Counted from the first letter of the stretch, positions 43,976-57,100 are shown. The stretch: 64,000 nt of DNA from Selaginella moellendorffii (GCF_000143415.4 NW_003314266.1:1-64000), one strand, 5' to 3'. The notes: generated by a model from the sequence alone, not told the origin. A program made the numbers and translations.

Positions 43976-45449
43976 TGTGAGACACAAAATCCCTAGGCCC
44001 CAAAGTGGAGCTGGAAGGGTGCCATGTGTTGGTGGCCGAAGCGAAAACCAAACGAGCGTAACACGTTTGGACTAAAAAGCTCCGACTTGAAAAGGTCGAG
44101 AGTGGGAGTGGAACTCCTAACGAAGTGCTCGAGGAACGAGCACAAAGCAAGCAATAAATGAGGCTTCAAAAAAGGACCCAAAAAGGACCAACACATGACA
44201 CGTGGAAGTGTCCGAGATGGACCCGAGATGGAGTCCGAGATGGAGTCCGAGGTGGGATCCGAGATGGACCCGAGATGGAGTTCGAGATGGAGTCTGAGAC
44301 GGACCCAAGATGGAGTCCAAGATAGACCTGAGATGGAGTCCGAGATGGAGTCCAAGATGGAGTCCGAGATGGAACTGAGACCGAGACCGAGACCGAGACC
44401 GAGACCAAGTCCGAGTCTGAAACCGGGACCAAGACCGAGTCTGAGTCCGAGTTCGAGCCCGAGTCCGAGTCTGAATATTAATACAGGCAGTTGGGTGAAA
44501 GCCCAAAGCGCTCGTCCCCCAGGGGGGGGGGGGGGCTGCGGGGGGTTCCAAAAGTATAGTAGGGAGAGTGTAGGGGTTGGAGCCTAGTGGAGCCAATTTA
44601 GCCAGGAAGGGCCAGTTTGGCCCAGGAAAGGCCAGTTTGGCCCATGAAGGCCATACCCAGTGTTGGGTGATGAACTGACCACTGGGAAGTCCAAGACTAA
44701 AGTGAATATGGACCGACAAGCGGGGTAGCTTGGTGAAGTGTTCAAGAGTCGGCTCTAGTTCCCCCAGGAGATCGACTGGCCGATGCTCCCAGTCCAAGTG
44801 TGGGTGGCACTACCTACTTGGATACCTGGTGTGGCTCAACAGAACCTCGTTCTAAGCTCATGGCTAGAGCACCCAAAGGCGGAAGGCGGGGAGTGTACCA
44901 ATGAGGCCCGCGTAGGGCCATGGTGTTCCGAAATGTTGTCCCAAAGGCCCAGACTGTGGAAAGGAAGAGGAGTAGTCCTCTAGTGTAGTGACCAAGGATA
45001 CAGTCGTGTGGTGAGGAAGTCCCAGAGGACCGTGGGACTTAGTGGTCGGGCCTGTGGGCCTTGATCCAGTGGCAGTGTTGGCAAACACGGCCAAGGACAG
45101 AAAGGGACTTTGTGGGGACCAGAAAGGAGATATTGGGGAAGGTTATTCCCTACGTCTGTGGGCATCCTAAGGATGCTAAAGAGTGGATCTGGGATGACCA
45201 TTCATAGACGGATGGCCCAGTCTTGGAGAGACGGGATTGCAATGCAGGTGTTGTTGGACCACCGATGTGACTAAGGTGATTGGGCATGGCCTAGCGTAAC
45301 AAGTTGGTATGTTGGTGGTGCCTTGGGGTGTCAGTCATGGGACCGGACATGTGGAGCACCAGGACCAAGTGCAAAGGTTGAGTGGCATGGATGTCATTCT
45401 CGGGGCTAGCAGGCCCCAAGTCCTAAGTGGGACTTATGGAGGTTGTGAT
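43976..45449 (+). repeat. LTR family C, 3'-truncated copy
   Basis: Homologous to 23915-25650. It shares the TGTGAGACACAAA start but stops within GGGACTTATGGAGGTTGTGA, where gypsy RNase H sequence begins. The minisatellite array is shorter than in the other copy. Confidence 0.8.
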
Positions 45450-46115
45450 CCTATTGTATATATAAGCCATACATTACAACCAGTGGAGGTAAAATACTCC
45501 ACGATAGAGAAGAAGTGTTTAGCAATAGTCTGGGGTTTCGAGAAACTTCATACATATCTACATAGTTCTCGGACGTTACTTGAAGGTGACCATGCTACCG
45601 TTACTTCATTATTGAAACGAAAGAACTTGGTTGGTCATATTGCTTAGTAGGATTTGAAGTTTCAGATATATGATTTTGATGTTGTTCATCGCCCAAGGAG
45701 TTCTATGGCTAATGCTGATACCCTTTCTCGAGCTCCTCTTCCGTCTCCAATCTCTTCTCATGTTTTTAACGAGTCTGTTGTTCCAGCATTTGTGGATTTT
45801 CTAGACGAGGATTCTGTTGCGTCAACAGTTGCTGTACTTGACATTCAGTGTCCACAAGGTGCAAAGCAAGATCTATCTTCTCTTGATGAAGTTCACAAGG
45901 CTCAAAAGATTGAGCCATGGATTCGAAGGCTTCGAGATGGGTTTGAGAATCCTACATCACTTGCTGATGACTTGCATTTCCGGCATTTATATCACTTTGA
46001 AACGGCCTTCTTTATTTTGTGGGGATGGATCTTGATGATCATTTACAGCTGGTGGTGCCTTTTGTCCTTATTCCATGGTTTAGAAACTTTGATATTTCAC
46101 CCTCGCGATGCTTTT
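45444..46115 (+). pseudogene. Gypsy RNase H and linker fragment, second lineage
   Basis: The plus-strand reading has VEVKYSTIEKKCLAIVWGFE followed after a TAG by YDFDVVHRPRSSMANADTLS, the RNase H end and the usual (H/Y)xPG..N..ADxLSR boundary to integrase. It differs clearly from elements A and B. No integrase follows; the homology fades near 46,100. Confidence 0.75.
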
Positions 46116-46189
46116 ATATAACCATTTAAAATATTCCAAGAATTCAAATATTCTCTCCCTCTCTCAAAATGCTCACAATTGTAATTGGG

Positions 46190-46266
46190 GGTGTAGGAGG
46201 AGTAGGAGTAAGAGTGGGAGTAAGAGTGGGAGTAGGAGTGAGAGTAGGAGCGAGAGTAGGAGTAAA
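46190..46266 (+). repeat. GGAGTA/AGAGTA simple repeat
   Basis: About 12 imperfect hexamers (GGAGTAGGAGTAAGAGTGGG). Confidence 0.85.
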
Positions 46267-46472
46267 TGGCTATAGCTACAACATTAATAATCACCTTTAG
46301 TATATCATAAAGAACTTTGTCCATTATCTATTAAAAATTTGCTAGGGCATTGTTCAAATTGAATGGCATTGTATAAACTAAATGATGTATAGAAAATAGT
46401 CTTAAGAAATATTCTCCTCATCCATTGGCATTTGCTACTATCCAGAAGTAAGATCTAATTTGGTGAACTAGT

Positions 46473-46775
46473 TGTAAGCCACAAAGTTTCTTTTTCTAAT
46501 TTGCCAATTTACTTCATCTATTTGACCATTTTTGTTTTGGCCTCAGTTAAGTTTCCTCACCAATGTTCCCACCTATTATACCAACTCTTACTTAGACTTA
46601 TTTGGATTTAGCTACTCACTACACGTGTTAGTCATCCATCTACAGGTTCCTAAATTCTCTTTTAATCCCCCTCTCTGGGTTAGATTGGATATAAAGTTTA
46701 ACTACACTCCCTACAAACATAAATAACTAAGCACACCAATCCTTTAAATTCCCAATATCACTTAATATAACAAAA
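46473..46775 (-). repeat. LTR B fragment (first about 300 bp)
   Basis: It starts TGTAAGCCACAAAGTTTC as at 21099 and ends abruptly at the insertion of a small LTR element at 46776. Confidence 0.75.
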
Positions 46776-47227
46776 TGTAAGCAACAAAAAAGAACGACTC
46801 AAAAGATGATTCATAGGGGTTCAAATATAAAGGGAAAAACCCCATGAACAAAAATACACCCCATTTTTCAATCAGTTAAGAGTTTTGGGATTCTTGGGGT
46901 TAAACATTCTTTGGTTTGAATAGTACTATGTTGGGTGACCTTTTAAGAAGTCCAAATTTAGGAGTTTACATTTGGTATCAGAGAGATCTCGAGTCCAATT
47001 ATGTTAGTTAGCTTAAGGGAATCATACCATATGTTGATTAACATCTATTAAGTCTAGTATGCTCTGGCTAAGCTCAACCCGAAGGATAGGATGTCAAGAG
47101 AGCAAGGCTCTTGGAAGGGTTGTAGCTTTTAACTTTTGTTCACGAGGGTGTGAATTTGTAAAAAAGCATGGGTTTGAATAGTAATTGGTTGGGTGGCTTC
47201 CCTAGAAGTCTAAATTCAAGAGTTTAT
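46776..47227 (+). mobile_element. Small LTR element D (TRIM-like)
   Basis: The 5' LTR is 46776-46970 (TGTAAGCAACAAAAAAG ... GGAGTTTACA), the primer site TGGTATCAGAG is 46973-46983, and a short interior of about 180 bp is followed by the last 60 bp of a 3' LTR (47166-47227). Copies of its LTR lie at 6008-6202 and 6783-6965. Confidence 0.8.
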
Positions 47228-47231
47228 TAAT

Positions 47232-47949
47232 TATAAGCCATAAATTTATTTTTCTAATTTGCTAGCTTATCTTGTCTATCCAACCACCACTGTCTTAGCC
47301 TTAATTAAATTCTTTGGCCAAGGTTCTTGCCTATTGTACCAACTTCTACTTTGTCATACTTAATTTCAACTACTCACTGCATGAATAATAAAGTGTTAAC
47401 CATCCATTCATGGATTCCCAAATTCTCTCTAAATCCCCTTCCCCGGATTAGACTAAATTTAAGGTTTAGCTACACTCCCCACAAGCACAAGCAGCTAAGC
47501 ACACTAAGCCTTCAGGTTCCTAACATCCCTTGGTACAACAAAATTTGATCATAGGTTAAATCCCAAACCTTTGGTGCATCACTTACTTCATGACCCCGAA
47601 AAAAAACACCATGGCCTAACAGCCCAATATGGGTATCCCTACTCCCCCACTTCCATGCCAAAAGGAAGGCCCAAGCCTCTAAAAAGAAGTGAGGACTAAT
47701 AAACCACAAGGTACTCAAGTAGAGCATCATTCCATATGAGTCAAGAGCACTACAATTGGTTTCCCTTCCAGGAGTGGGAGCTGATTTTGAGCACTTCCTT
47801 GGGTAGCCTCTTTACCACCACCCGAGTCCATGCTCACTCCTACCCAAGGCCCTTAATCCCCAATCTCAACCTCAAATCGGTTTGGAAGCACTACTGGAGA
47901 GTTCCTTCAAAACTAACTCTTAAACTTCACTATCCTTATTATACTTTCG
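47232..47949 (-). repeat. LTR B fragment, second copy
   Basis: It matches the first 700 bp of 21099-22253 (from TATAAGCCATAAATTT to ACTATCC..TATTATACTTTC) and stops exactly at the motif shared by all LTR families, where LTR A sequence takes over. Confidence 0.75.
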
Positions 47950-48303
47950 GAGTTTATATTTTCCATAAATAACCAATGGGACCAAAACAGGACTAACACA
48001 AAATGCATGATAGCAAAAGTATTTGGCAAATATAGTAAATTATTATTTGGCGATATTGAGGGATTAATCTCAATACACAGGGGTTTTGTAGACAAAAACC
48101 CTAAGTATACTTAGCTAATAGTATATAGAAATTTCATCCTTATGTTAGTTTAGTCTAAGTACACTCAAAATCCCAATTAATTCTACTACCACAAAAGGGA
48201 CTAATAAAGAGTCTAACAATATTAATCTCTTGTCGTTATAGCAATAAAGAAAGAATATTTAAAAGGACTAATCAACAGGTAACTTTTGATACCCATAATC
48301 ACA
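47950..48303 (-). repeat. LTR A fragment
   Basis: It matches the second half of the LTR A family (TTTCCATAAATA.., GATATTGAGGGATTA..TCTCAATA, CTTTTGATACCC). Joined to LTR B at about 47,949 with loss of the region between. Confidence 0.7.
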
Positions 48304-48339
48304 ATACACCTAAGGATTTTGAAATTTTCAGATATCACC

Positions 48340-49046
48340 TGTAGTGCATGTGATCATGGGATGAGATTTGAATATACTGTCACCGTGGATCTTTAAAACT
48401 TTAGGGGATAAATAGATATAAAATAACCATTAAAGGCTCTTTCATCAAGCAATTGCCCTTTTTCCAATTGGCTTAAAAGGGAGAGAGATAAAGTGTAATA
48501 CATGTGGTATCAGAGAAAATGGCACATGTTTGATTCCCATTGATTAGTGGCTCCTTAAAAAAAATATAATATACCCTTGAGCAAGGTATATTCCTACCTC
48601 TAAATTTGAAATCGTATGTATTGGGCATCCATGTGTCCTTCTTTTTGGTGGAGCATCCATGGACGAAGGTATTCACCGTGGGACTAAAGTATGGGTGGAT
48701 AACTAGTTGCCTCACATGGAATAGCTGGTTTACACAATGGAAGGATTGGTATAACTGGTCTACACAATGGAAGTATTGGTAAATTCAGTACCGAAATGGA
48801 GGTGTTAGTTCCCTTTGGCTTAATAAGGGTTGTTAGTCAATAGTCAATAAGAACATTCATATCTCTAAAGGGGGGGGGGGTGAGTGTAATGCATGTGATC
48901 ATAGAATGAGATTTGGATATACTATCATTGTGGATCCTTGGAACCTTCGGGGATAAATGGGGATAAAATAGCTACTAAGTGCTCTTTCATCAAGCAATTG
49001 CCCTTTTTCTAGTTGGCTTAAGGGGAGATAAATAAAGTGCACTACA
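48340..49046 (+). mobile_element. TRIM element 2 (complete)
   Basis: The 5' LTR is 48340-48502 (163 bp), the primer site TGGTATCAGAG is 48505-48515, the polypurine G tract is 48870-48880 and the 3' LTR is 48881-49046 (166 bp). It is flanked by TCACC (48335-48339) and ACACC (49047-49051), a near-perfect 5-bp duplication. There is no coding capacity, so movement needs proteins from another element. Confidence 0.9.
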
Positions 49047-49309
49047 ACACCCTTTTCCAACATCTCTTTGATATTTGTGTGTAAAACTTTGATTTCCTTT
49101 GATGACTGATACTAAATAAAAACCTTAATTAAATGAGAATTTTTAGTTGGAATAGGATAACACATTGCAATTCTAGCCTTAAGTGATAGATCAAAATTAA
49201 ATAAATAAAAAATCTCCTTTTTGAGTCAATCAATTGTTACAACACAAAAGCTATCTAAGGGATCTAGAGAAGAATACAAACACAAAAAGGAAACACAATA
49301 AAAAGTAAT
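49047..49309. other. Unassigned DNA between TRIM 2 and gypsy B
   Basis: AT-rich, no gene seen. Confidence 0.5.
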
Positions 49310-50217
49310 TGTAGCGCACTTGAATTTGGAGCCGAACTCCAAGCCCATTGTGCTACGAAACGAGGGTTCAGTACAATCCCACGAGCACCAGCTCCCCATA
49401 TCTAGCACCTACACGCAAAATGGTGTTAGACGGAGTCTGGTACAATTTTGGCATACCGGTGGCCTAACGCGAGGAGGAGGGTACCCCACTGACTAGAGCA
49501 GCGTGGAGCTTAGTCTTAAACTCAAGCCGGATGCAAAACCAGGAGTGACACAGCCCAACAGGAGCCAAACTAATATCTCAGGTGGTCGGACATGCATTCC
49601 AACCACTATCCCTACTATACATTTGGAACCCCCCACAACACCCCCCCCCCCCCCCGTTCCCTTGAGGAACACACGCTTTGGGCTTTCACCCCAAGCCTCC
49701 CTTAGTATTAGAAGTTAGTCTCTATGACAAGTTTGAAACTTACTAAATATGGAATGACACTAGATTGCGAATTTGGACACGGGATGAACACCATTGTGTT
49801 CAGGCCAATCTCTACATTCCGTAAATATGCCAAATGAGCGAATTTAGACACTTTCCATAATTAGCATTTGGGACCGAAATAAAACCAACACTAAGGGCAT
49901 GATAGCGAAAGTGTTTGGCAGATACGGTAAACTATCATTCAGCGATATTGAGGGATTAGTCTCAATACGCGGGGGTTCTTGATACTAGCAAGTGCAAGCC
50001 AATGACAAGAGTTTCTCAAACCAGGCCGAGTATGCTCAACAAAAAACACATAGGGTTCCTACCTTATGTTTATCCGATTTAAGTACATGGTCATTGACCA
50101 ATTTCTCAACTAACTCAAGTGGGAACAATAAAGGGAACCAACTATACCAACCTTTTGTCATCATGGTAGTAAAAAAAGAGTGTCTGTAAGGATTGACTGA
50201 CAAGTACATTTGCGACA
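49310..50217 (-). repeat. 3' LTR of gypsy B
   Basis: 908 bp, TGTAGCGCACTTG ... ACATTTGCGACA. It contains a poly-C tract at 49640-49654 and the reverse complement of TATAGTAGGG at about 49610. Confidence 0.85.
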
Positions 50218-50894
50218 CTCTCCCCCCCTTGGGGAAGATCGACGTCCTCATCGATGCATGCCCGAGTTTAGCAAACCGTCAAGGAAACAACTCCAAAAGT
50301 TACCGGAAAGCACACTATGTGGGAAATGCATTAACTTAAATGAGTTATGGAACGACCTCTCCTCTACGTCCAAAGACGTTAAGACTTAGACACCCTCCGG
50401 CTATCACCGACAAGGAAATGACCAACAGAGTTAGCCACCCTTGTTGCTCCGAGTACCACTCGGATTACAAAGGAATGATACATCCCTACCCGTAGGGACA
50501 TAGGGAGAAGGCCAAAGGCCTAACTTCCCCTGAGCAAGAAATCAACCCCGTCAGGAAGATTTAGACAACTATTATAAACTGGCAGATTAAGTTGTTTACA
50601 CGACCACACCCCTTTGCAAAACTGAGTCATCGAGAGAGAGGTGGGGACTTATGATCAGTCTATAATAGTTATCCCCATGGTTATGGATTGAACCCATTCA
50701 CTGAAGTGCCGAAGTCAGCCTGCCAAAACTGACCCAAGTACTAATGAACGAGAGGAACAACACTTTGATTTATAGAAATATATTACTTTATTAATTTGCA
50801 AGATTTATTACAAAGTTTACAAAAGCTAGTCTTTATTACTATTCTCATACTCCGTGACAAGCTCATGAGCATGTGTAAGATTCCTAAGAGGTTC

Positions 50895-51240
50895 CTAAGT
50901 TGATTCACAAGTTGGGGAACCTTTCCACTTAACTAGATATTCCTTGGAATGACCACCACAAGCTTTGCAAGATAAGAGAATCGTCTCGACCTCATACTCC
51001 ATGTCACTATTGACAACTTCCAGAGGGGGACGAATGTCCACAGAGTGATCTGCATCAACACGATATGGTGCCAATAAACTGACATGAAACACATCATGGA
51101 CATGGAACAACTCATCCAGAAGATCCAACTTATAGGATACATCACCAACTCGCTTCACCACCTGATAGGGTCCAACATATCTTGGCAACAGCTTCCGAGA
51201 AAACATCCCTTAATGTTCAAGTTCCAAGAAGATAGCCACA
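50895..51240 (-). pseudogene. Gypsy B chromodomain and linker
   Basis: The minus-strand reading has RYVGPYQVVKRVGDVSYKLD, HDVFHVSLLAPY and then YEVETILLSCKACGGHSKEY followed by LVKWKG, the chromodomain signature. Chromodomains direct integration to marked chromatin in chromoviruses. The reading ends at PTCEST, short of a full domain. Confidence 0.85.
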
Positions 51241-51352
51241 CCTGATCTCCCACTTGATAGGATACATCCCAACAATGTTGATCTTTATCATGTCGATACC
51301 TATCTTAAGCTTTGCCCATCGCCTTAGTAGCCCTCAACCAAACTTGGCGTAG

Positions 51353-52040
51353 CTACTCCGCATAAGTCTCAACAGCCGGGACCAACACTTCGGACATTGG
51401 TTTCGGTACAACAATCTGTTGAGGAACCCCATGAACATTCCCTTGCAGCATCTCCCATGGAGAACAGCTTATAGCGCTGTGAAATATGTTGTTATAACAA
51501 ATTTCTGTTGTGTCTAAATGCTCATGTTGGTCCGCCGTGACATAGTACCGCAGATAATCCTCAACTTGAGCATTCACGTGTTCAGTCTGCCCATCAGTTT
51601 GAGGATGATAAGCCATACTAAACTTCAATTTAGTACCAAATAGCTGGAACATTGTGCCCCAAAACTTCCCCATAAACCTCGAATCTCTATCCGAGATCAT
51701 CTCTTCAGGAAGACCACGAACCCGCACTACTTCATGGAAAAAGAGCTTTGCTACTTGTTTCGCATTTACTGTTCCCACAGTTGGAATGAAGTGTGCAATC
51801 TTTAACAACCAATCCACAATCACCATCAAAGTATCATAACCCTTCGACTTCGGCAAGCAAGTGACGAAATCAACTATCACACTCTGAAATGGCCATGCCG
51901 GTGCTGGAATGCATTGCAACTTTCCAACCTGCTTCTCAGTTCTACGCTTACATTGCTGGCATATAGGGTAGGAACAGATATAGTCCGCTACATCACCTTC
52001 CATACCAGACCAAAAAAATCCCTTTTTCAATGAAGTTAGA
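51353..52040 (-). pseudogene. Gypsy B integrase core
   Basis: The minus-strand frame has CQQCKR (end of the HHCC zinc domain), FQSVIVDFVTCLPKSKGYDT (first catalytic Asp), EMISDRDSRFMGKFW (second Asp) and YHPQTDGQTEHVN (catalytic Glu). The catalytic triad is intact over 225 codons. Confidence 0.9.
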
Positions 52041-52335
52041 GTCTTCCGCTTTCCACCATGTCCCGTTGCTGGAACATCATGATGTTCCCGTAAAAATAAC
52101 TACTGCAAATCCTTAGAGGGAAGATACAATCTTTCTTGTTTATAGAATATAAGCCCATCCCAAACTGAGAAGTGAAGCTTTGTATTGGTGCGGTTAGCAA
52201 CTTTCGCTGCTTCGCTACCAGGGTTCTACTTCAACAACCCTGCACGGCGTAAGATTGCTTTTGCCAATGGATCACTTCCATACGAAGCCCAAACATCCTC
52301 TAACTAGTCCGAACTGATTGCAATATTGCCCGGAA

Positions 52336-52800
52336 CTAAGCTTGATGATTCAATGCATCCGGAACAATATTATCTTTACTAGGTTTATATATAATTTCAA
52401 TATCATATCTAGCAAGCTTCTCTTGCCATTGAGCCTGCTTCAGAGTAAGCTTAGGCTGCGTAGTAAAGTAGCTCAGTGTGTTACTATTTGTATAAACCTT
52501 GGTGTGTCCACCCAAGTAGTGTCTCCAGTGTTCCAGGGCCGACACTATAGCAAACATCTCTTTCTCATGTGTTGGCCATCTTCATTGAGTTTCATCCAAT
52601 TTCTTGGAATAGAACGCAACGGGATAACCATGTCGCCTTAGCATAACACCAACCGCTTTGTCACAATCTTGCTGCAACACGACACCAATAGCATAGCCAA
52701 ATGCATCACAATGCACTTCGAAGGGTTTATCAAGATCTGGGATCCTTAAACAAGAACTGTAGCCAATATCTCCTTCAATTGTACAAAAGCATGTTGACAA
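52336..52800 (-). pseudogene. Gypsy B RNase H
   Basis: Two overlapping readings cover FEVHCDAFGYAIGVVLQQD and FAIVSALEHWRHYLGGHTKV. A stop near 52,580 separates them. This is the counterpart of the inverted fragment at 1-270. Confidence 0.85.
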
Positions 52801-52808
52801 TCTGGTAT

Positions 52809-53560
52809 CTAATGAAACGGAATACTACTCTTCGTCAACTCAATCAATGGAAGAGCAATTCTTGCAAAATTGCAGACAAAATTACAATAGTATCCCGCCA
52901 AACTGAGAAAGGAATGAACATCTGATACAGTGGTCGGAACTTCCCAAGATTTCACTGCTTCCACCTTCTTTGGATCGACCTCAATTACACCACCACCAAC
53001 TATATGTATGAGAAAGTTTACACGTAATTGTCCAAAAGTGCATTTACTTTCCTTAGCATACAATTTGTGTTCGCGCAACTTCTGAAACACCAGCTCCAAG
53101 TGTTTCAAATGATCCTCCAACGTTTCACTGAAGACTAGAACATTGTCGATATATAGGACAACAAATATGTCTAAATAATCTCCGAATATTCTATCCATCA
53201 TAGTGCTAAATGTTGCCAGAGCATTGCATAACTTGAACGGCATGATAAGGAACTCATAAGATCTGTACCGAGTCTTAAAGCTGCCTTCTCCACATCCTGA
53301 TCTACCACCAGTATCTGATGATACCCGGACCGCAAATCAAGTCACGTAAAATACTTAGCCTTTAAGAGTTGGTCAAACAAGTCATCAATGCGAGGCAAAT
53401 GATAACTATTTTTTACTGTGATTTTGTTGAATGCCTAATAGTCGATACACATCCTCATGGTTCCATCCTTTTTCATAACAAAAAGGACTAGCGCTCCATA
53501 AAGTGACTTGCTTTGTTAGATATAGCCTTTGTCAAGAAGCTCCATGAGTTGCTTCTTGAG
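52809..53560 (-). pseudogene. Gypsy B reverse transcriptase, YIDD changed to YIDN
   Basis: The reading MDRIFGDYLDIFVVLYIDNV carries YIDN where active RTs have YIDD, so a catalytic aspartate is lost. Upstream fingers and palm lie in other frames to about 53,560. This copy cannot make cDNA itself. Confidence 0.85.
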
Positions 53561-53886
53561 TTCAGCCATCTCCTTGATGTTCAACCGATATGGAACTTTC
53601 GTAGGTGGTTTAGAACCCGGAATAACCTCAATTCAATGATCAACCTCACGGCTAGGAGGTAGCCCTAGTGGCAAATCCTTCAGGAAGATATCTTGATTCC
53701 TCGCCAACAACTCCAATATCTTCTTTGGTACAGGATTAACCCTGTCACCGATTCAAACTAAGTCACCAACACACTTAGCTTCCATCACTTGAACCCAAAA
53801 GGTCTGACGTCCCCTCTTAGCTGTTTTTTGAGTGGCCCTCATAATCAAGAACTTAGCATCCCAATCCTTTGAGGAGCACTTTGCAA

Positions 53887-54210
53887 TTAGAAGGACACAT
53901 TAGGATATCCTTCTGACTTCAACGTGGTATGACTTTGTCCAACACCATAAATCCCTCTTATATATTTGTTGAAGAAGTCCATACCAAACACCATTTGAAA
54001 ATCTAGTATCTTCAACATTACCAAGTCCACTATTACTTTCCACTTGGATATTTTTATTGGAACATCACTCACAAATTTTCTGGCTACTTGCCCACCTTCC
54101 GCAAACCGAAAGTGCATAGGCGACATTTGCTCAGCATTCAATCCTAACAACTTAAAACTAAATCTTCAGATATCACACTGTGCGTAGCTCTCGTGTCAAT
54201 CATCACTCGG
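53887..54210 (-). pseudogene. Gypsy B protease remnant
   Basis: The C-terminal protease reading (MLGLNAEQMSPMHFRF ... GMDFFNKYIRG) is clear. The DTG region upstream (about 54,180-54,210) is frameshifted (plus strand GTGTCAATCATC). Confidence 0.75.
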
Positions 54211-54212
54211 AT

Positions 54213-54740
54213 TCAGTGTCCGCAGACAAAGCTTACCAGATACATCAACGGATCAGTGTTTACATTAACTGCAAGAAAAGCTTGAGGAAAGCAACAAAAG
54301 TAACTCACCTGCTCTTCCTCATAGTTTGCATTGACCAACTCGTCAGCCCTTTCAGCTTCGCCACCACCATCTTCCCTTATGACATTAACTTGAGACCTTG
54401 TCTTATGCTTATTAGGGCATTCTGAGGACCTATGTCCTGACTCTCCACAATGGAAGCAATTACCCACACTACTTGTTCCGCTAGGAGCAAGTTTTGCATG
54501 TTGCTACTACTTGTACCCACCAGGAGGAGGAACAAAGGGCCTAGGACCAAAAGAAGCTGTTGGTGGTCTCCAACCACCACCACCTTTGTTAACCATTGCT
54601 TGTGAGCTTCTAGAGCGGAACTTGCCTTCCACCCTTTGTTTCCAATCACCTTGTTTATTTCCAAAATTCTTATTCTTATCCGAGTTACCAGCATACGGTT
54701 GTTGATATTGTTCCATGAGCAAGTGACTAGTGTAGTGCAC
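54213..54740 (-). pseudogene. Gypsy B gag C-terminus and CCHC knuckle
   Basis: The minus strand encodes MEQYQQPYAGNSDKNKN, a Gly/Pro-rich stretch and, in another frame, CFHCGESGHRSSEC, an intact CX2CX4HX4C knuckle. The rest of gag is deleted at the LTR junction. Confidence 0.8.
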
Positions 54741-55196
54741 CTGAATTTGGAGCCGAATTCTAAGCCCGTTGCGCTACAAAACAAGGGTCCGGTACAATCC
54801 CACAAATGCCAACTCCCTGTATCCAGCACTTGCATGCAAAATGGTGTCAGATGGAGTCTAGTACAATTTTGGCATACCGGTGGTCTAACACAAGGAAGAG
54901 GGTACCCCACCGACTAGAGCAGCATGGAGCTTAGGCTTAGACCCAAGCCGAACGCAAAACAAGGAGTGGTACAGCCAGCGGGAGCCAAACTAATGTCTCA
55001 GATGGTCGGACATGCATTCCAACCACTATCCCTACTATACATTTGGAACCCCCCAGTTTCTCAACCATTGGGAATAATAAAGGGAACCAACTGTACCAAC
55101 CTTCTACTGTCATGGTAGTAAGGAAAGAATGTCCATAAGGCTTGGCCGACAAGTATCTTTCGATACCCAAAGTCACATTCACGACAACAATAGAGA
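54731..55196 (-). repeat. 5' LTR of gypsy B, internally deleted
   Basis: It starts TGTAGTGCACCTGAATTTGG and ends CATTCACGACA. About 450 bp present in the 3' LTR is missing after GGAACCCCCCAG. Confidence 0.8.
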
Positions 55197-57100
55197 GATA
55201 AAAGTGATGGAAATAGAAGCAAAAACAAAAGGACAAAATGAAATAAAAGTGAGAGGAATGGAAGAATTATGAAATAAAGGGTTAAAGCTTTAAAGTTACT
55301 CTTCAAATAATCGCACTATAAGTAATCTATACCAAGGATGAGGTTAAGCTTAATTTAGCACCACTTGTAATAATTAAAACTTAAGATTGAGAACACCTAT
55401 ATGCACAACTAAGTCTACCTCATCTTATGCATATATATGTGTATGGGCATTGTTATAAAGAATGAAAATTAGTTCTACTATATAACACAACTATAAATGG
55501 CAATATGTGGCAACAGACTGAGTGATAGAAGATAAACTTAAACCTATATCAACCAATATAAAGAGGATAATATAGGATTTTTTATTATAAAAACAAGCTT
55601 TGGAAGTAAACATTGGATGAATTAGCGCCATATGAACCCTTTAATGGTACTTTTAAAAGATGAATAGAAGGGTCATTAACTTATTTGGGCAAAGACCCTC
55701 CACTACTTATGTAACTCTTTATTTCTTAAAAGAATTTTTATGTCCAAACCTTCCACCACTACAACACCAACAAGACATTATTGATGCTAAGGCCTTCACT
55801 TAGGAAATAGAGGATGTTAATCTAGAAAATGCCAACAATGTTGATATACATAACTAACTTCATTACACATTTAGTAGTGAACATCATGGCCACAACTATG
55901 TCATCACCTCACAAGCAATAGTAGCATCAACCTTCATCAGAACAGGATTATCTCATATATAAAGTAAAGATAAAAAATGTGCAATGACAAGTGGGAGAAA
56001 TGATTTCTCATAATATTATGTTAAGTGAAGAGTATCATTAAGGGTGGCTAGGGCAAATGCATACACAAGTCTTACAAGATCTTGATAAATCATTAACTAC
56101 AACATTTCTAACTTGATTTGCTTATACATTTGGCTTTATATGGAGCAAAAAGCTTTAGAAACAATACCAAATTGCATAACTAATTCAGACAACCCCTTGA
56201 CAAAGATGATACAATTGCTAGAAGGAATCATTATAATTTTCAATATGTTCAAATGCATGCTTGAAGATATCTAGGAGAAAGCTCCAATCCACATGAGTGC
56301 ATATACTCAAATTATTATATTATTGCAATGCTATCCCTTGGAGATATATGGGAAATTTGCACAGATATCGACATCATCCCAAAGATAATAAGTAGTAATC
56401 ACCGTAAAGTGATCAAATTAATGGTATATATCATCCTTAGAATTCCACAAAAGAACTCTAGTCAAACACAAGGATTAGCAACAAAAGTAGAATAAATTGC
56501 ACCACATGCCTTGAATGTTATTATCAACTGAGTTTGATTGTTTCACTATAACCACATAACATTAAGCAATTGCATCTAAAGTCAAAGGAGGAGGAGGCTA
56601 TTACTCTATCATGAAGTCAAAATAAACCCTAAACAAAAATGAAAAACACATAAAAAAGAAATGGAAAAAGTTACAAAAATAAGAGAGACTTAGATAATGC
56701 AAAAATTAAATATAAACTAAAAGTATAAATCTAAGCACTCCTTAAGCACAATTATAATTACATCTACACCAATGTGAGTGCATTGAATTTAGATATATGC
56801 ATATTCAATTAGGCTAAAAACTCTAGTTTATATATAAGAGCAAGTGGTCCAAAATGAAATCAATATAATAATTACCAAAATTCCACTACACTAATAATGG
56901 TAGATATACCGTTAAAGCATAGCTTAAAGTAAGAAACTTACCCACTCACAAAGAAGCTTTTGAAATAGCTTGGTCATGGTTTGAGTGGTGAGGAACCTTA
57001 AAGAAGTTATTGTATTTTTTAAAATTTTATATATATATCAGTATTATTAGTCTAGTATATATAAATATCTTTTAGAGTTTGAAGAAGGTACATTTTTTCA
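55197..57100. other. AT-rich remnant, no gene
   Basis: Low-GC DNA with no ORF above about 60 codons. The last 350 bp (from about 56,755) resemble the repeat at 16418-17100. Confidence 0.5.

Larger units (their letters stand above)
49310..55196 (-). mobile_element. Ty3/gypsy chromovirus element B
   Basis: Minus-strand element: 3' LTR 49310-50217, polypurine tract at about 50219-50230 (plus strand CTCCCCCCCTTG), internal region 50218-54730, 5' LTR 54731-55196 (internally deleted). Domain order on the minus strand is zinc knuckle, protease, RT, RNase H, integrase, chromodomain. The gag N-terminus and primer site are missing: sequence equivalent to 2897-3863 of element A is deleted at 54730/54731. 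Stops and frameshifts make it defective. Flanks GTAAT and ACAAT share only three bases. Confidence 0.9.
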
